Made by a program: the position numbers and the translations under genes
The notes under the pieces: generated by a model
Databases searched by the model: none
The model's input: the letters and a program-made list of their open reading frames with translations, nothing else
What the model was told of the DNA's origin: nothing
Shown here: in pieces, positions 15,925-25,243 of the stretch
How the letters are laid out: every line of letters starts with the position of its first letter
Position numbering within the stretch: position 1 is the stretch's first letter
Assembly: GCA_964581605.1 (NCBI GenBank)
Contig: CAZOPF010000015.1
Coordinates: 1 to 64,000 of the forward strand
Source of the DNA: CAADGU01 sp964581605
GTDB lineage: Bacteria; Chloroflexota; Anaerolineae; Promineifilales; Promineifilaceae
Length of the DNA: 64,000 nt
Reading direction: 5' to 3'

Positions 15925-18900
15925 CCGCCTCTTTAATATCCGCCGTGAGGAGTGGCCCCGTGTGTTGCTGCTCTTTGCCATGGCCTTCCTGGCCGTAACG
16001 GGCATTACCTGGGGCAAACTGACGGTGCAGCCGTTGTTCTGGCAGGTGGTGGGGGTAGACCGGCTCGGTTTCAGTTTCATCGTTGAAGGGGTGGCTGCTA
16101 TTTTGCTGGTGATACTCTATTCGCCCTTTGCTGACCGGCTCAATCACGGCCGTCTGCTGTGGATTATTGCTCTGGGCAGCGCGACGGCCGTGTTCATTGG
16201 CTGGTATCTGCTCATTGCCGGGTACGAGGCGGCCGGTGTATTCCTGCTCTATCCCCTCTTCACCGTCATTCCCTTCATCCTCAATCTACACTGGTGGACC
16301 TATGTCACCGGCTTCTACGACGCCCGCGCCGCCAAACGCATCGTGCCCGTGCTGGCCTCCAATGCCCGGCTGGCGGGCGCATTTGCCGGTTTTAGCGTTG
16401 GTTTCCTCACCCGCTGGTTAGGCTCGTCCGAAGCAGTGATCGCTCTGTGGGCCATAGCCCTGCTGGTGATGGCCGGGCTGGTCTGGCTGTCGCCGGTCAT
16501 CTTGCGCGAAAAGGGCACCATGGGCGGAACGACGGAGGCCGCCACCACGCCTGCCGCCAATCCCTTCACCGAAAGCCTGCGCGAAGGCTACCGCTACGTC
16601 ATGGCCTCGCCCTATTTGCGCTGGCTGGCCCTCTCCACCCTGCTCGTCTCCCTGCTGCTCATCCTGATGAAATTCCAGAGCAGCCGCATCATAGACAGCG
16701 CCTTTGGCAGCCATCTGGCGGCCACTGCCTTCCTGGGCAACCTGGAAGGGTGGGCCAACCTGCTGCTGTTGCCGGTGCAAATCTTTCTCCTCAGCCGCCT
16801 GATCAACAAAATTGGGCTGCACAATGCCAACCTGATCTTTCCGGTGGGTACGGCTGGCATTGCCGGGGGGCTGCTCATTTTCAGCTTTCTGGCGCTCACG
16901 CCAGGCATCGTCATCATGGGGTCGCTGGCCTATCTCTCCGCCAATGTGTTGAACACCACCTTCCGCAACCCCATTGACAACCTGCTGTACAACGCCGTCC
17001 CGCTGCGCATGAAAGGGCGGGCGCGCGCCTTTGTGAATGGGCTGCTCGTGCCCACCGCGTCGTTACTGGGCGGCTTCTTGCTGCTGCTACCCTTTGTCAC
17101 CGCGAGTAGCTGGCTGTTGCCGGTGCTGTTGGTGGTGGTGGCGGCCGTGTACCTGGGGGCGGCCTGGCATGTCAGCCGCCAATACACCAGCGCCCTCGTT
17201 TCCATGTTGGAGCAAGAGGATTACACCTTCTTGTTGGGGCAGGAGGCGGCGGACGTGACGGTGACAGACCCGGCGGCGTTGGGCTGGCTGCGGGAGCGAT
17301 TGGAACAGAGCCAGAGTGATGAGATGACCCTGTTTATGGTGACGCTGATCAGCGAGGCGGGCGGCGACAAGGCCGTGCCCATTCTGGCGGATGTGGCCCG
17401 GGGCCGGGATGCACACATGCGGGCGGCGGTGCTGGATATTTTGGCGGCGGTGGCCGCCCCCGTCCCGGCGGTGCATGACTTTTTTGCCGAATTTCTGGCC
17501 GATGAAAACCCACAGGTGCGCCGTTCGGCGTTGGCCGGTTTGGAGCGGGTGGATGGGGCGCAGGACAGCCATTATCTGGCGGCGGCAGCGCGCATGTTGG
17601 CGGATGGGGATACGGCCGTGCGGCTGCAAGCCCTGCCCGGTTTATTGCGTCATGGTGATCTGGCGCAGCGTGAACAGGCATTACGGCTGGTGCAGACGAT
17701 GCTCGCCAGCGAAGAATCAGCCGAACGGGCGGCCGCGCTGCGGGCGTTGGGACAGACAGAAGATATGGGTTTTGTGGGCAATGTGACGGGGATGCTGCCG
17801 GATAGTTCTGACCGGGTGCGGCTGGAAGCGGCGTTGGTCCTGGAGCGATTCTCCACGCAGAAATTACCCGCGCCGATGGTGGAGCAGGTGACGCGGGGAA
17901 TGAGTGACCGGCTGCATGACCCGGTGGAGCGTATCCGTGAAGCGTCGTTGGTGACGCTGGCGCGGCTGGGCGACCAGCGCGTCTATCCCTTGCTGGCGGA
18001 AACGCTGCGGGATAGTAGTCCACAGTTGCGGGCGACGGCCGTGACTGTGCTGGCCGGCCTGGGCAAAAAAGTCATCCCCACCATTCACCCGCTGCTCGAT
18101 TCACCTGAACCACAGTTGCGCAAAATGGCGACGGTGATTCTGGGGCGCATCAACCGGCGTGAGTATGGCCCGCTGGTGACGGCGCAAATTCAGGCGAACC
18201 TGTTGCAAATTGCGGAAAATGTGGGTTACATCGAGGCGTTGACGCCCATTCAAAGTTATGCGACGGTCCATGTGTTGGTGACGCTGTTTCGGAATGAAAA
18301 CGGCCGTTTGCTGGACGAGATTTTCTTTTTGCTGACGGCCGTGCAAAAGCCGGAATCGGTGGCCGTGATTCGGGAATCGTTAGCCAGCGATGTGGAACGG
18401 GCGCGGGCCAATGCTGTGGAGGCGTTGGAGTCGCTGACCTCGGCCCAGACGGCGGAGATGATTGCCCCCCTGTCCCAGCCGGAACCGTCGCTGGTGGAGA
18501 TCAAACAAATCAGTCAGGAATTATGGGATATGAAGTTCCCCAGTACGGCCGAGGCGATGGAAAAGCTGGCGACGGATATGGCGGTTGATCCCTGGCCGCG
18601 CTCGATTGCCGTGCATGCGTTGGGCGAAATTGGGCAGGCGATTGTGGCCCCGCAACAGGCGGCCGAGCCACCCAAACCGGATGATGGGGCGACGGGCCGC
18701 CCCCGCCGCCGCAGTGCTGACGTATTGAACATGCTTATGGAGGATGAGACGCCAGCTTCAGCCTCTCCATCGGCAGAAACGGAACTAACCGCCTCACGCC
18801 AGGCGCGGCGAGAACGGGCTGCCCGCGCCAGCGACTTGCTGGATGATCTGGCCGCCGATGAGCCAAAGCCGGCCCCGCCGCCCACGCCCTCTGCTCTGGA

Positions 18901-19579
18901 GACGGTCTATTACCCGCCACCGGCTGTCGCCAAGAGCATCCCGGTGACGCGGGTGATGGCCTGGTTGCAGGTGGCGAATCTGGCCCCGGAAGAAGAGGTG
19001 CGGCTGGCGGTGCAGCGGGCCAATGAACGGATGGCGGGGAAGGGGGATGCCTTGTTACGGCGGCGCGCACAGCCACAGGAGGTCACGATGTTATCTACCA
19101 TTGAACGCATCATTTTCTTGAAGGAAGTCCTCTTTTTCCGCGAGATGACGGTTGAGCAATTGAAGGTGTTGGCTTCCGTGTGTGAAGAGGCGTTTTATAC
19201 GGAAGATGCGCTGATTTATAAAGAAGGTGATCCCGGCGGGCAGTTGTATGTGGTGGTGCAGGGGCGGGTGAGCATTGAGCGGGAATCACGTAAGGGGGTG
19301 GTGGCCCGGCTGGCGACGATTGAAGCGTATTCCTACTTTGGGGAGATGAATTTGTTTGACGCCAGCGCCCGCACAGACACGGCCGTTGCCCTGCAAGACA
19401 CCCTCACCCTCACGCTCCGCCGCGAACCGCTCATTGCCCTGGCACGGCAATATCCTGACCTGTCGTTGGAATTGATCAACGTCCTCAGCCAGCGGCTGCG
19501 CGAAACTACCGACCAGGTGGCCCGCCTGACCAAATCGCACCCGCGGGCGCTGCATAAGGTGTTGGATCAACTTGAGTAG
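15908..19579 (+). CDS. Nucleotide-translocase-like transporter fused to HEAT repeats and a cNMP-binding domain
   Basis: This 1223-residue protein has three parts. Residues 1-440 form about twelve membrane segments resembling ATP/ADP translocase (NTT/Npt) and MFS carriers. Residues 440-950 contain tandem HEAT-like helical repeats (for example DPVERIREASLVTLARLGDQ), a scaffold for protein contacts. A Pro/Ala-rich linker follows, and residues 1060-1200 form a cyclic-nucleotide-binding domain with the cassette GEMNLFDASARTDTAVA. In the canonical cassette the sequence is FGE.AL....R.A.V, so cAMP-type phosphate binding is plausible but with substitutions. I chose the ATG at 15908, since an upstream ATG at 15863 adds residues without membrane-protein character. 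The gene is transcribed with a downstream GNAT gene across a word-type palindrome. Transport substrate unknown. Confidence 0.8.
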   Translation: MPAFISRLFNIRREEWPRVLLLFAMAFLAVTGITWGKLTVQPLFWQVVGVDRLGFSFIVEGVAAILLVILYSPFADRLNHGRLLWIIALGSATAVFIGWYLLIAGYEAAGVFLLYPLFTVIPFILNLHWWTYVTGFYDARAAKRIVPVLASNARLAGAFAGFSVGFLTRWLGSSEAVIALWAIALLVMAGLVWLSPVILREKGTMGGTTEAATTPAANPFTESLREGYRYVMASPYLRWLALSTLLVSLLLILMKFQSSRIIDSAFGSHLAATAFLGNLEGWANLLLLPVQIFLLSRLINKIGLHNANLIFPVGTAGIAGGLLIFSFLALTPGIVIMGSLAYLSANVLNTTFRNPIDNLLYNAVPLRMKGRARAFVNGLLVPTASLLGGFLLLLPFVTASSWLLPVLLVVVAAVYLGAAWHVSRQYTSALVSMLEQEDYTFLLGQEAADVTVTDPAALGWLRERLEQSQSDEMTLFMVTLISEAGGDKAVPILADVARGRDAHMRAAVLDILAAVAAPVPAVHDFFAEFLADENPQVRRSALAGLERVDGAQDSHYLAAAARMLADGDTAVRLQALPGLLRHGDLAQREQALRLVQTMLASEESAERAAALRALGQTEDMGFVGNVTGMLPDSSDRVRLEAALVLERFSTQKLPAPMVEQVTRGMSDRLHDPVERIREASLVTLARLGDQRVYPLLAETLRDSSPQLRATAVTVLAGLGKKVIPTIHPLLDSPEPQLRKMATVILGRINRREYGPLVTAQIQANLLQIAENVGYIEALTPIQSYATVHVLVTLFRNENGRLLDEIFFLLTAVQKPESVAVIRESLASDVERARANAVEALESLTSAQTAEMIAPLSQPEPSLVEIKQISQELWDMKFPSTAEAMEKLATDMAVDPWPRSIAVHALGEIGQAIVAPQQAAEPPKPDDGATGRPRRRSADVLNMLMEDETPASASPSAETELTASRQARRERAARASDLLDDLAADEPKPAPPPTPSALETVYYPPPAVAKSIPVTRVMAWLQVANLAPEEEVRLAVQRANERMAGKGDALLRRRAQPQEVTMLSTIERIIFLKEVLFFREMTVEQLKVLASVCEEAFYTEDALIYKEGDPGGQLYVVVQGRVSIERESRKGVVARLATIEAYSYFGEMNLFDASARTDTAVALQDTLTLTLRREPLIALARQYPDLSLELINVLSQRLRETTDQVARLTKSHPRALHKVLDQLE

Positions 19580-19586
19580 CGTAACT

Positions 19587-19614
19587 GGGTAATTGGGTAA
19601 TTACCCAATTACCC
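19587..19614. repeat. Perfect 28-bp palindrome (GGGTAATT family)
   Basis: The spacer between the fusion transporter and the GNAT gene is built from GGGTAATT and its complement, giving a perfect 28-bp palindrome, with two further complement copies running up to the ATG at 19631. No Shine-Dalgarno sequence fits between it and the start, so translation of the next gene may depend on this structure. Confidence 0.85.
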
Positions 19615-19630
19615 AATTACCTAATTACCC

Positions 19631-20122
19631 ATGACCATCATCCGCCCCGCCACTCTGCACGACATCCCGGCCATTACGGAAATTTACAACGAGGCCATTC
19701 TGTACACGCGCAATACGTTTGATACAGTGCCCAAGACGGTGGCCGACCGGGAGGCGTGGTATAACGAGCATATGCCGGCTTATCCCATTTTGGTGGTGGA
19801 AGATGAGGGCGTGGTGGTGGGGTTTGCATCGGTGAGTAAGTGGTCGGAGCGGCCGGCCTACGGCCGTACCGTCATCGCCTCTGAATATATCCGCCAGGAT
19901 TATCGCGGTCAGGGGATTGGCAAGGCATTGTTGGTAGCTTTGCTAGAGGCTGCCTACGCCGCCGGGTATCATACCGTCATGGGCAACGTGTATGCCGGTA
20001 ACGAAGTCAGCCGCCGCATGGTGGAATCCATCGGCTTCCGCACGGTGGGCCTGCTGAAAGAAGTGGGTTACAAATTTGATGAGTGGCTGGATGTGTATCT
20101 GGTACAGCATATGAAGTTGTAG
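19631..20122 (+). CDS. GNAT N-acetyltransferase, phosphinothricin-acetyltransferase-like
   Basis: This 163-residue cytoplasmic enzyme is expected to transfer acetyl from acetyl-CoA to a small amine. It matches the phosphinothricin/methionine sulfoximine acetyltransferase group: N-terminal IRPATLHDIPAITEIYNEAI, the acetyl-CoA P-loop RQDYRGQGIGKALL, and GNVYAGNEVSRRMVESIGF. Length is typical. The start codon directly follows the palindromic repeat array and lacks a Shine-Dalgarno sequence. The stop codon lies within the next palindrome. Confidence 0.88.
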   Translation: MTIIRPATLHDIPAITEIYNEAILYTRNTFDTVPKTVADREAWYNEHMPAYPILVVEDEGVVVGFASVSKWSERPAYGRTVIASEYIRQDYRGQGIGKALLVALLEAAYAAGYHTVMGNVYAGNEVSRRMVESIGFRTVGLLKEVGYKFDEWLDVYLVQHMKL

Positions 20123-20146
20123 GGCGATTTTGCAAAATCGCCCTAC
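20119..20146. repeat. Perfect 28-bp palindrome (GTAGGGCG family)
   Basis: GTAGGGCGATTTTG and its exact complement meet without a spacer. The element includes the stop codon of the acetyltransferase gene (TAG at 20120) and ends eight bases before the next ATG. Confidence 0.9.
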
Positions 20147-20153
20147 GCGACTA

Positions 20154-20930
20154 ATGGCAACTGCACCCTTAACCGAACGAGAAGAGATCGAAAAACCGAG
20201 ACAAGATTTCAATACCTTTGCGGACGAGTATGCGCAGTTTCGCAAGCTTGACCCGCCGGTATTGGAAGATTTGTTGGTGCGCGGCAACATCAATGCCGAG
20301 AGTGTGGTTTTGGAAGTAGGGTGTGGTACGGGCAATTATCTGACGGAAATATCCTTTCGTACCCATGCGCTGTGTTTTGGTCTGGATCGGGCGGAGAAGA
20401 TGCTGGCCCAGGCCAAAGCCAACCCCCGCGCTAACGGCATTCAGTGGCAGATAGGGTATGCTCGCCAACTGGATTTTCCTGATGAGACGTTTGATCTGGT
20501 GTATACGGTGGATGTGAGCCACCATATCCAACACCGGCTGACCTATTTTCAAGAGGCGATGCGGGTGCTGAAACCGGGCGGCAAAGTGTGTACGGTGACG
20601 GATTCGGAGTGGATTATCAGCCATCGGGAACCGTTAGCCACTTATTTCCCGGAGACGATAGCGGTGAACCTGGCACGCTATCCCACCACGCATGAATTGT
20701 TGCAGGAGAAAGCGCAGGCGGGATTTATCAATATCGTGGAGAAGATGACCGATTATCCGTATGTGTTGTATGACCCGGCGGGGTACCGCAATAAAGCGTA
20801 CTCGTCGCTGCACTTGATTGAGGAAGCGGCCTGGCGGCGGGGGTTGGCCCGCCTGGAAGCGGATTTGCAAAACGGCCCGCTGTTATGCCATTCGTATTAT
20901 TTGATGATTTGGGGGGAGAAGGCGGCGTGA
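20154..20930 (+). CDS. Class I SAM-dependent methyltransferase
   Basis: This 258-residue protein holds a Rossmann methyltransferase domain: motif I VVLEVGCGTGNYLTEI near residue 45, acidic post-I residue in CFGLDRAEKML, motif IV DLVYTVDVSHHI and motif VI with VLKPGGKVCTVTDSEW. It belongs to the methyltransf_11/25 group; the substrate cannot be read from the sequence. The ATG at 20154 lies eight bases after a perfect palindrome and has no Shine-Dalgarno sequence. It is co-directional with the acetyltransferase gene, and the two may act on a common small molecule. Confidence 0.85.
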   Translation: MATAPLTEREEIEKPRQDFNTFADEYAQFRKLDPPVLEDLLVRGNINAESVVLEVGCGTGNYLTEISFRTHALCFGLDRAEKMLAQAKANPRANGIQWQIGYARQLDFPDETFDLVYTVDVSHHIQHRLTYFQEAMRVLKPGGKVCTVTDSEWIISHREPLATYFPETIAVNLARYPTTHELLQEKAQAGFINIVEKMTDYPYVLYDPAGYRNKAYSSLHLIEEAAWRRGLARLEADLQNGPLLCHSYYLMIWGEKAA

Positions 20931-20936
20931 AAGCTG

Positions 20937-21010
20937 GTGGCAAGTAGCAAGTGGCAGGTGGCAGGTGATGGTGGTTAACAATACTTGCTACATGCAACTT
21001 GCCACTTGCG
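20937..21010. repeat. Word-type hairpin (GGCAAGT/CACTTGCC family)
   Basis: GGCAAGTAGCAAGTGGCAGG is followed, after 30 bases, by ACTTGCTACATGCAACTTGCC, giving a two-part stem with a bulge. It fills the spacer before the lipoprotein gene. The same vocabulary appears at 27331-27395 and 32064-32115. Confidence 0.75.
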
Positions 21011-21014
21011 ACCC

Positions 21015-22769
21015 ATGAGATTTGGTATGATGATAAAGTTGACGCTCATTTTTTGTCTGGCGTTTTTGGTGGGCTGCACGGCCGTACAAGAACCTACCAT
21101 CAGGCCCACCCCTACGCCTATCGTTATTCCCACGTCAGAACTGCGGGACCGCACCCTGCGGCTGTTTTGGTGGCAGGCGCCAAAGGTGGTAAACCCGCAC
21201 CTGACCAGCGCCACGGCCGACCGCGATGCGGCCCGCATGATTTATGAACCACTCGCCAGCTTTAATGCCGAGGGTGAGTTGGTGCCGGTGCTGGCGGCCG
21301 AAATCCCCACATTTGAGAATGGCCTGCTCGATCCTGATTTGAAATGGGTGCGCTGGACAATCCCCGCCGGACTGAGCTGGTCTGATGGCAAAGCCTTTAC
21401 CGCACACGACATCAAATTCACCTTCGACTTTATCCGCAGCGAAGGGGCGGTGACGGCCAGCACCTATAATGCGGTGGACAGCGTGGAAGTGGTGGATTTA
21501 CAGACGGTGCAGGTGAATTTTAAGGATACGAACCCGGCCTGGGCGCTGCCGTTTGTGGGGGCGGAAGGGATGATTATTCCGGGGCATATTTATTCGGAGG
21601 TGAGCGAGCCGCCGCTGCCTTCCGTGGGTACGGGGCCTTACCAACTGGTCTCGGCGAATACGGAAGAGGTATTGTTTCTGGGCAGCGAACTGGTAACGAC
21701 GGTAAAACTGATTTATGAAGTGAATCCGTTTTACCGGGGTGCGGAGGAGTTGTATTTTCAGCGGGTAGAGATGCAAGGGGGTGGTACGGCCGTAGAGGGG
21801 GCGACGGCCGTGTTGCAATTTGGTGATGTGGATTTTGCGTATAACTTGCAGTTGGAAGGGGATGTGCTGGATGAAATGGTAGCAGCGGGCAATGGTATCG
21901 GCCGGCTGGAAAACAGCCTCGGCGGGCGGGTGGAATTTATCTCTCTCATCCAAAACGACCCCAATGACGCCACCTTTACCACGCCCCACCCCACACTGAA
22001 TGAGGCGGCCGACGCCAGCAATCTCCTGGTGCGGCAGGCCATCGCCCACGCCATTGACAAGGAAGCGATTGCCGCGCTGTATGGCCCAACCGGGGCGATA
22101 GCCAACGCCGTGCTGGTGGCTCCGGCCAACTTCCGCTCGGAGCAAGATTTTTATCCCTATGATCTGGAAGCGGCCAGGGCGTTGCTAACGCAGGCTGGTT
22201 GGGCAGATACCGATGGTAATGGCTTTGTGGACAAGGACGGCCGTGACCTCTCCCTCACTCTGCGCACCGGCCCCAATGCCCTGCGCCAGGAAACCCAGCG
22301 GCTCATCCAACAATCGCTGGCCGCCATTGGCATTGACCTGAAACTGGACGTGAGCGGCCAGTTTTTCAGCACCAGCACGTCCATTCCCAACAGCCTGTGG
22401 GCGGGTACGGCCGATATGCCCATGTTTACCAATGGCAATCAGACGCCTGATCCCACCTCCTACATGCGTGAATGGACGTGCGCCCGCATCCCCCAGGCGA
22501 CAGATGGGGCCTGGGTGGGGGTAAATGTGGCGCGATGGTGTAGTGAAACGTATGATGCGCTCCATGCCCAGGTTGTCACTGAAACGGACCCGGTGATGCG
22601 TGAACAACTCTTTAAGCAGATGAATGACATGCTGGTGGAAAATGGAATTGTGATCCCCCTCATTAGCCGGGCACGTGTCTCCGGCGTGAGCAACCAGATT
22701 CAAGGGGTGGAGCTAACAGATTGGGACTCTCATCTATGGAATGTCCATGAATGGAGGCGTGAACCATGA
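21015..22769 (+). CDS. Family-5 (peptide/oligosaccharide-type) solute-binding lipoprotein
   Basis: This 584-residue exported protein has a lipoprotein signal with FLVGC (Cys about residue 21 from the ATG at 21015; ATG at 21027 is equally possible). The mature part is a family-5 solute-binding protein (LRDRTLRLFWWQAPKVVNPH, RWTIPAGLSWSDGKAFTAHD, RQAIAHAIDKEAIAAL). No permease or ATPase gene follows. Instead its stop overlaps by four bases (ATGA) the start of a HAMP-GAF membrane sensor, and that coupling suggests the protein may serve as a ligand-binding sensor subunit. Transport with permeases encoded elsewhere remains possible. Confidence 0.88.
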   Translation: MRFGMMIKLTLIFCLAFLVGCTAVQEPTIRPTPTPIVIPTSELRDRTLRLFWWQAPKVVNPHLTSATADRDAARMIYEPLASFNAEGELVPVLAAEIPTFENGLLDPDLKWVRWTIPAGLSWSDGKAFTAHDIKFTFDFIRSEGAVTASTYNAVDSVEVVDLQTVQVNFKDTNPAWALPFVGAEGMIIPGHIYSEVSEPPLPSVGTGPYQLVSANTEEVLFLGSELVTTVKLIYEVNPFYRGAEELYFQRVEMQGGGTAVEGATAVLQFGDVDFAYNLQLEGDVLDEMVAAGNGIGRLENSLGGRVEFISLIQNDPNDATFTTPHPTLNEAADASNLLVRQAIAHAIDKEAIAALYGPTGAIANAVLVAPANFRSEQDFYPYDLEAARALLTQAGWADTDGNGFVDKDGRDLSLTLRTGPNALRQETQRLIQQSLAAIGIDLKLDVSGQFFSTSTSIPNSLWAGTADMPMFTNGNQTPDPTSYMREWTCARIPQATDGAWVGVNVARWCSETYDALHAQVVTETDPVMREQLFKQMNDMLVENGIVIPLISRARVSGVSNQIQGVELTDWDSHLWNVHEWRREP

Positions 22770-24808
22770 CCAATACAACCAGGATAACGCCGGAAACGCC
22801 TGTGCTGGAAACAATGGCCGGGGAACTTCATGCGGAATCAAACCAGCCGCAATCCTTCTCCCTCGTGCGCCGCATTCCCATCAGCCGCAAACTGACCATT
22901 GGCTTCTCCATTTTAGTGCTGCTCACCTTGCTTGTGGCTGCCCTCAGCTATTTTAGTAGCGACGACGCCAGCGAAAAGATTGAAGATACCAACCAGCTGC
23001 GGGTGCCCATCGCGCTGGAAGCGACAACGGCCAAAGCTAATCTGTTGTTGATGCTCTCCAATACACGCGGTTATCTGGCGCTGGGTGATGAACGCTTTTT
23101 GAATGATTATCTGGCGGCGCGGATTGCGTTTGAGTCTAACCTGGATAATCTGGAACCGTTGCTGGCGGCGGAAGGTGAGGGCAGCCAGGAACAACTGGCG
23201 ATGTTGTCGCAGTTGCGGAGTGCGCTAATTAATTATGGTGAAACGGCCGAGGAACTTTTTGTCTTGCGTGATGACCAGCTGGCCAGCCAGCCCGCTTACA
23301 AAATTGTGGCCACCGAAGGCACCACCCTGGCCGGTAATGTGCTGCTGGACACGCAAAAAGTGATTGACAGTGTGGCCCGTGAAGCGGCCATTGAAGATGT
23401 GCCGCTGCTGGAAGACCTGGCCGAGTTTCAAAGCTCCTTTCTGGCAATGCTCTCTGGGTTGCGCAGTTACACGACGACGCGCAATCGTAGCTATCGCAGC
23501 GAGTATATTGCCAATAGTTTGCTCAACGACCAGGCGTGGGCGCGTTTGCAGGGGCGTGTGGCGCGAGGGGAATTTGACGAAGAGCAAATCGCTTTGCTGA
23601 CGACGATTGATGAGAACCGCACGGCGTTTTTGGTGCTGCCCGAGGCGGAGGTTTTTCCAATTTTAGAGAGTGACGCCTGGCGGCAGGATTTGCTGTTGTT
23701 CCGGGATGAGACGGTGCCGCTGGCGGATGATATGCTGGCTTTGCTGGAAAATATCACGGCCAGCCAGCAGTTGCAGTTGCAGCAGGAGCTGGGTGAGGGG
23801 ACGTTTAGTTTGTTGCAGTCGCGCCAGCTCACGCTGACAATAGGGGCTATTGCCATTGTGATTGGGGTGATGCTGGCTTATCTGTTCCGGCGGAATATCG
23901 TGGGGCCGGTGGGGCGGCTGACGGCCGTGTCTGAACGAATTCGCGGTGGTGATCTGGAAGCCCAGGCTGCGGTGGAATCGGCCGATGAAATTGGTACACT
24001 GGCGCTCACCTTTAACCGGATGACGGGGCAGTTACGCACCACATTGGGCGAAGTACGCCAGGAACGGGATCGCGCCGATAATTTGCTGCATGTGGTGATC
24101 CCCATTGGCGTCGAGTTGTCGTCTGAACAAGATTTTGACCGGATGTTGGAGAAGATGCTGGTGGAGGCGAAAACGTTTTGCCATGCGGACGCGGGCAGTC
24201 TTTATTTGCGCACGGAAGATGAAAAATTGCAGTTTGTGATCGTGCGCAATGATTCGCAAGCCATTGCTTTGGGCGGGACGACGGGCCAGCCGGTGACGTT
24301 TCCACCATTGAGGTTGTACGATGAACACGGCCGTGCCAACCAGCAAAACGTCGCCGCCCACACCGTGCATACCGGCCAGGCCATTAACATCCCCGATGTC
24401 TATTCGGCCAAAGAGTTTGATTTCAGCGGCCCGCGCCAGTTTGATGAGCAAACCGGCTACCGTACCCAGTCCATGCTCACCATTCCCCTCAAAAACAGCC
24501 TGGGTGATGTGAAAGGGGTGCTGCAACTGCTCAACGCCCAAGACCCCGAAACGGGGCAAATCATCCCCTTTGATCCCAATTTGCAGCAGATGATGGAATC
24601 CTTTTCCTCGTTGGCTGTTGCCGCGCTGGAAGCGTACATTCGTGAACAGGCGCTGCGCCAGGAAATTCAACAGTTGCGCATTGAAATTGATGAGGCAAAA
24701 TTACAAAAGACGGTCAGCGAAACGGTGGATTCTGACTTTTTCCAGGATTTGCAGGCCCGCGCTGCCGATATTCGCCGCCGTCGGCAGAGCGGTAGCGGTA
24801 ATCAGTAG
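22766..24808 (+). CDS. Membrane sensor with four-helix extracytoplasmic domain, HAMP and GAF, no output domain
   Basis: This 680-residue protein has a first membrane helix at about residues 43-63, a helical extracytoplasmic domain of about 290 residues of the chemoreceptor/CHASE3-like kind (ANLLLMLSNTRGYLALGDER), a second membrane helix at 355-375, a HAMP linker (PVGRLTAVSERIRGGDLEA), a GAF domain at about 450-620 and a C-terminal coiled coil ending in basic residues (IRRRRQSG). There is no histidine kinase, cyclase, GGDEF or phosphatase domain, so it must signal by protein contact. The translational coupling with the upstream lipoprotein and the following ParA-like ATPases suggest a signalling set. 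GGAGG lies 8 bases before the start. Confidence 0.85.
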   Translation: MTNTTRITPETPVLETMAGELHAESNQPQSFSLVRRIPISRKLTIGFSILVLLTLLVAALSYFSSDDASEKIEDTNQLRVPIALEATTAKANLLLMLSNTRGYLALGDERFLNDYLAARIAFESNLDNLEPLLAAEGEGSQEQLAMLSQLRSALINYGETAEELFVLRDDQLASQPAYKIVATEGTTLAGNVLLDTQKVIDSVAREAAIEDVPLLEDLAEFQSSFLAMLSGLRSYTTTRNRSYRSEYIANSLLNDQAWARLQGRVARGEFDEEQIALLTTIDENRTAFLVLPEAEVFPILESDAWRQDLLLFRDETVPLADDMLALLENITASQQLQLQQELGEGTFSLLQSRQLTLTIGAIAIVIGVMLAYLFRRNIVGPVGRLTAVSERIRGGDLEAQAAVESADEIGTLALTFNRMTGQLRTTLGEVRQERDRADNLLHVVIPIGVELSSEQDFDRMLEKMLVEAKTFCHADAGSLYLRTEDEKLQFVIVRNDSQAIALGGTTGQPVTFPPLRLYDEHGRANQQNVAAHTVHTGQAINIPDVYSAKEFDFSGPRQFDEQTGYRTQSMLTIPLKNSLGDVKGVLQLLNAQDPETGQIIPFDPNLQQMMESFSSLAVAALEAYIREQALRQEIQQLRIEIDEAKLQKTVSETVDSDFFQDLQARAADIRRRRQSGSGNQ

Positions 24809-24848
24809 TCGGTTATCAGTAAACGGTAATTGCTTCACCGATTACCAT
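24799..24848. repeat. Word-type inverted repeat (GGTAATC family)
   Basis: Repeats of GGTAATC and GGTTATCAG on one side face CACCGATTACC on the other, in the spacer between the sensor and the HicB-like gene. It shares vocabulary with 19587-19614, 26489-26516 and 44568-44608. Confidence 0.6.
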
Positions 24849-24901
24849 AGAAGCTCACGATGAACAAACAGAAGCTGTTGGAAAAGAGATGGAGGATTAA
24901 T

Positions 24902-25144
24902 ATGCGTGACTATTTTATTAGCATCTTTTATTCGGATGAAGACGGAGGCTATATTGCTGATATTCCAGATTTGCGCTTTTGTTCTGCTTTTGGTGAAACA
25001 CCAGAGGAGGCATTGCGTGAAGTGCAATTAGCTAAAGAAGCCTGGCTGGATGTAGCTCGTACCAGGGGCAAAACGATTCCTGAGCCACGTTACCGCCCCG
25101 CTATTTATCATCTCTTGTCTCCCGCTGAAGTTTCTCCGGCATGA
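24902..25144 (+). CDS. HicB-like antitoxin-family protein, solitary
   Basis: This 80-residue protein has the HicB partial RNase-H-like fold signature: YFISIFYSDEDGGYIADIPD, then GETPEEALREVQLAKEAWLD. HicB proteins neutralise HicA mRNA interferases. No hicA lies next to it, and the C-terminal DNA-binding part of longer HicB proteins is missing. GGAGG (24891-24895) six bases upstream fixes the start at 24902 rather than the ATG at 24860. It sits between the HAMP-GAF sensor and the first ParA-like gene. It may be an orphan antitoxin, or pair with the HicA-like product of 26250-26468. Confidence 0.8.
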   Translation: MRDYFISIFYSDEDGGYIADIPDLRFCSAFGETPEEALREVQLAKEAWLDVARTRGKTIPEPRYRPAIYHLLSPAEVSPA

Positions 25145-25243
25145 GTACGGCCGTAGCTGTGATAAGTCTGCTGAAAATTGCTCGCTGGAGGAATACGGCA
25201 ATCAGGGTGTAACCCTTATTAGCTTCTAGCTACCAGGAGAATT

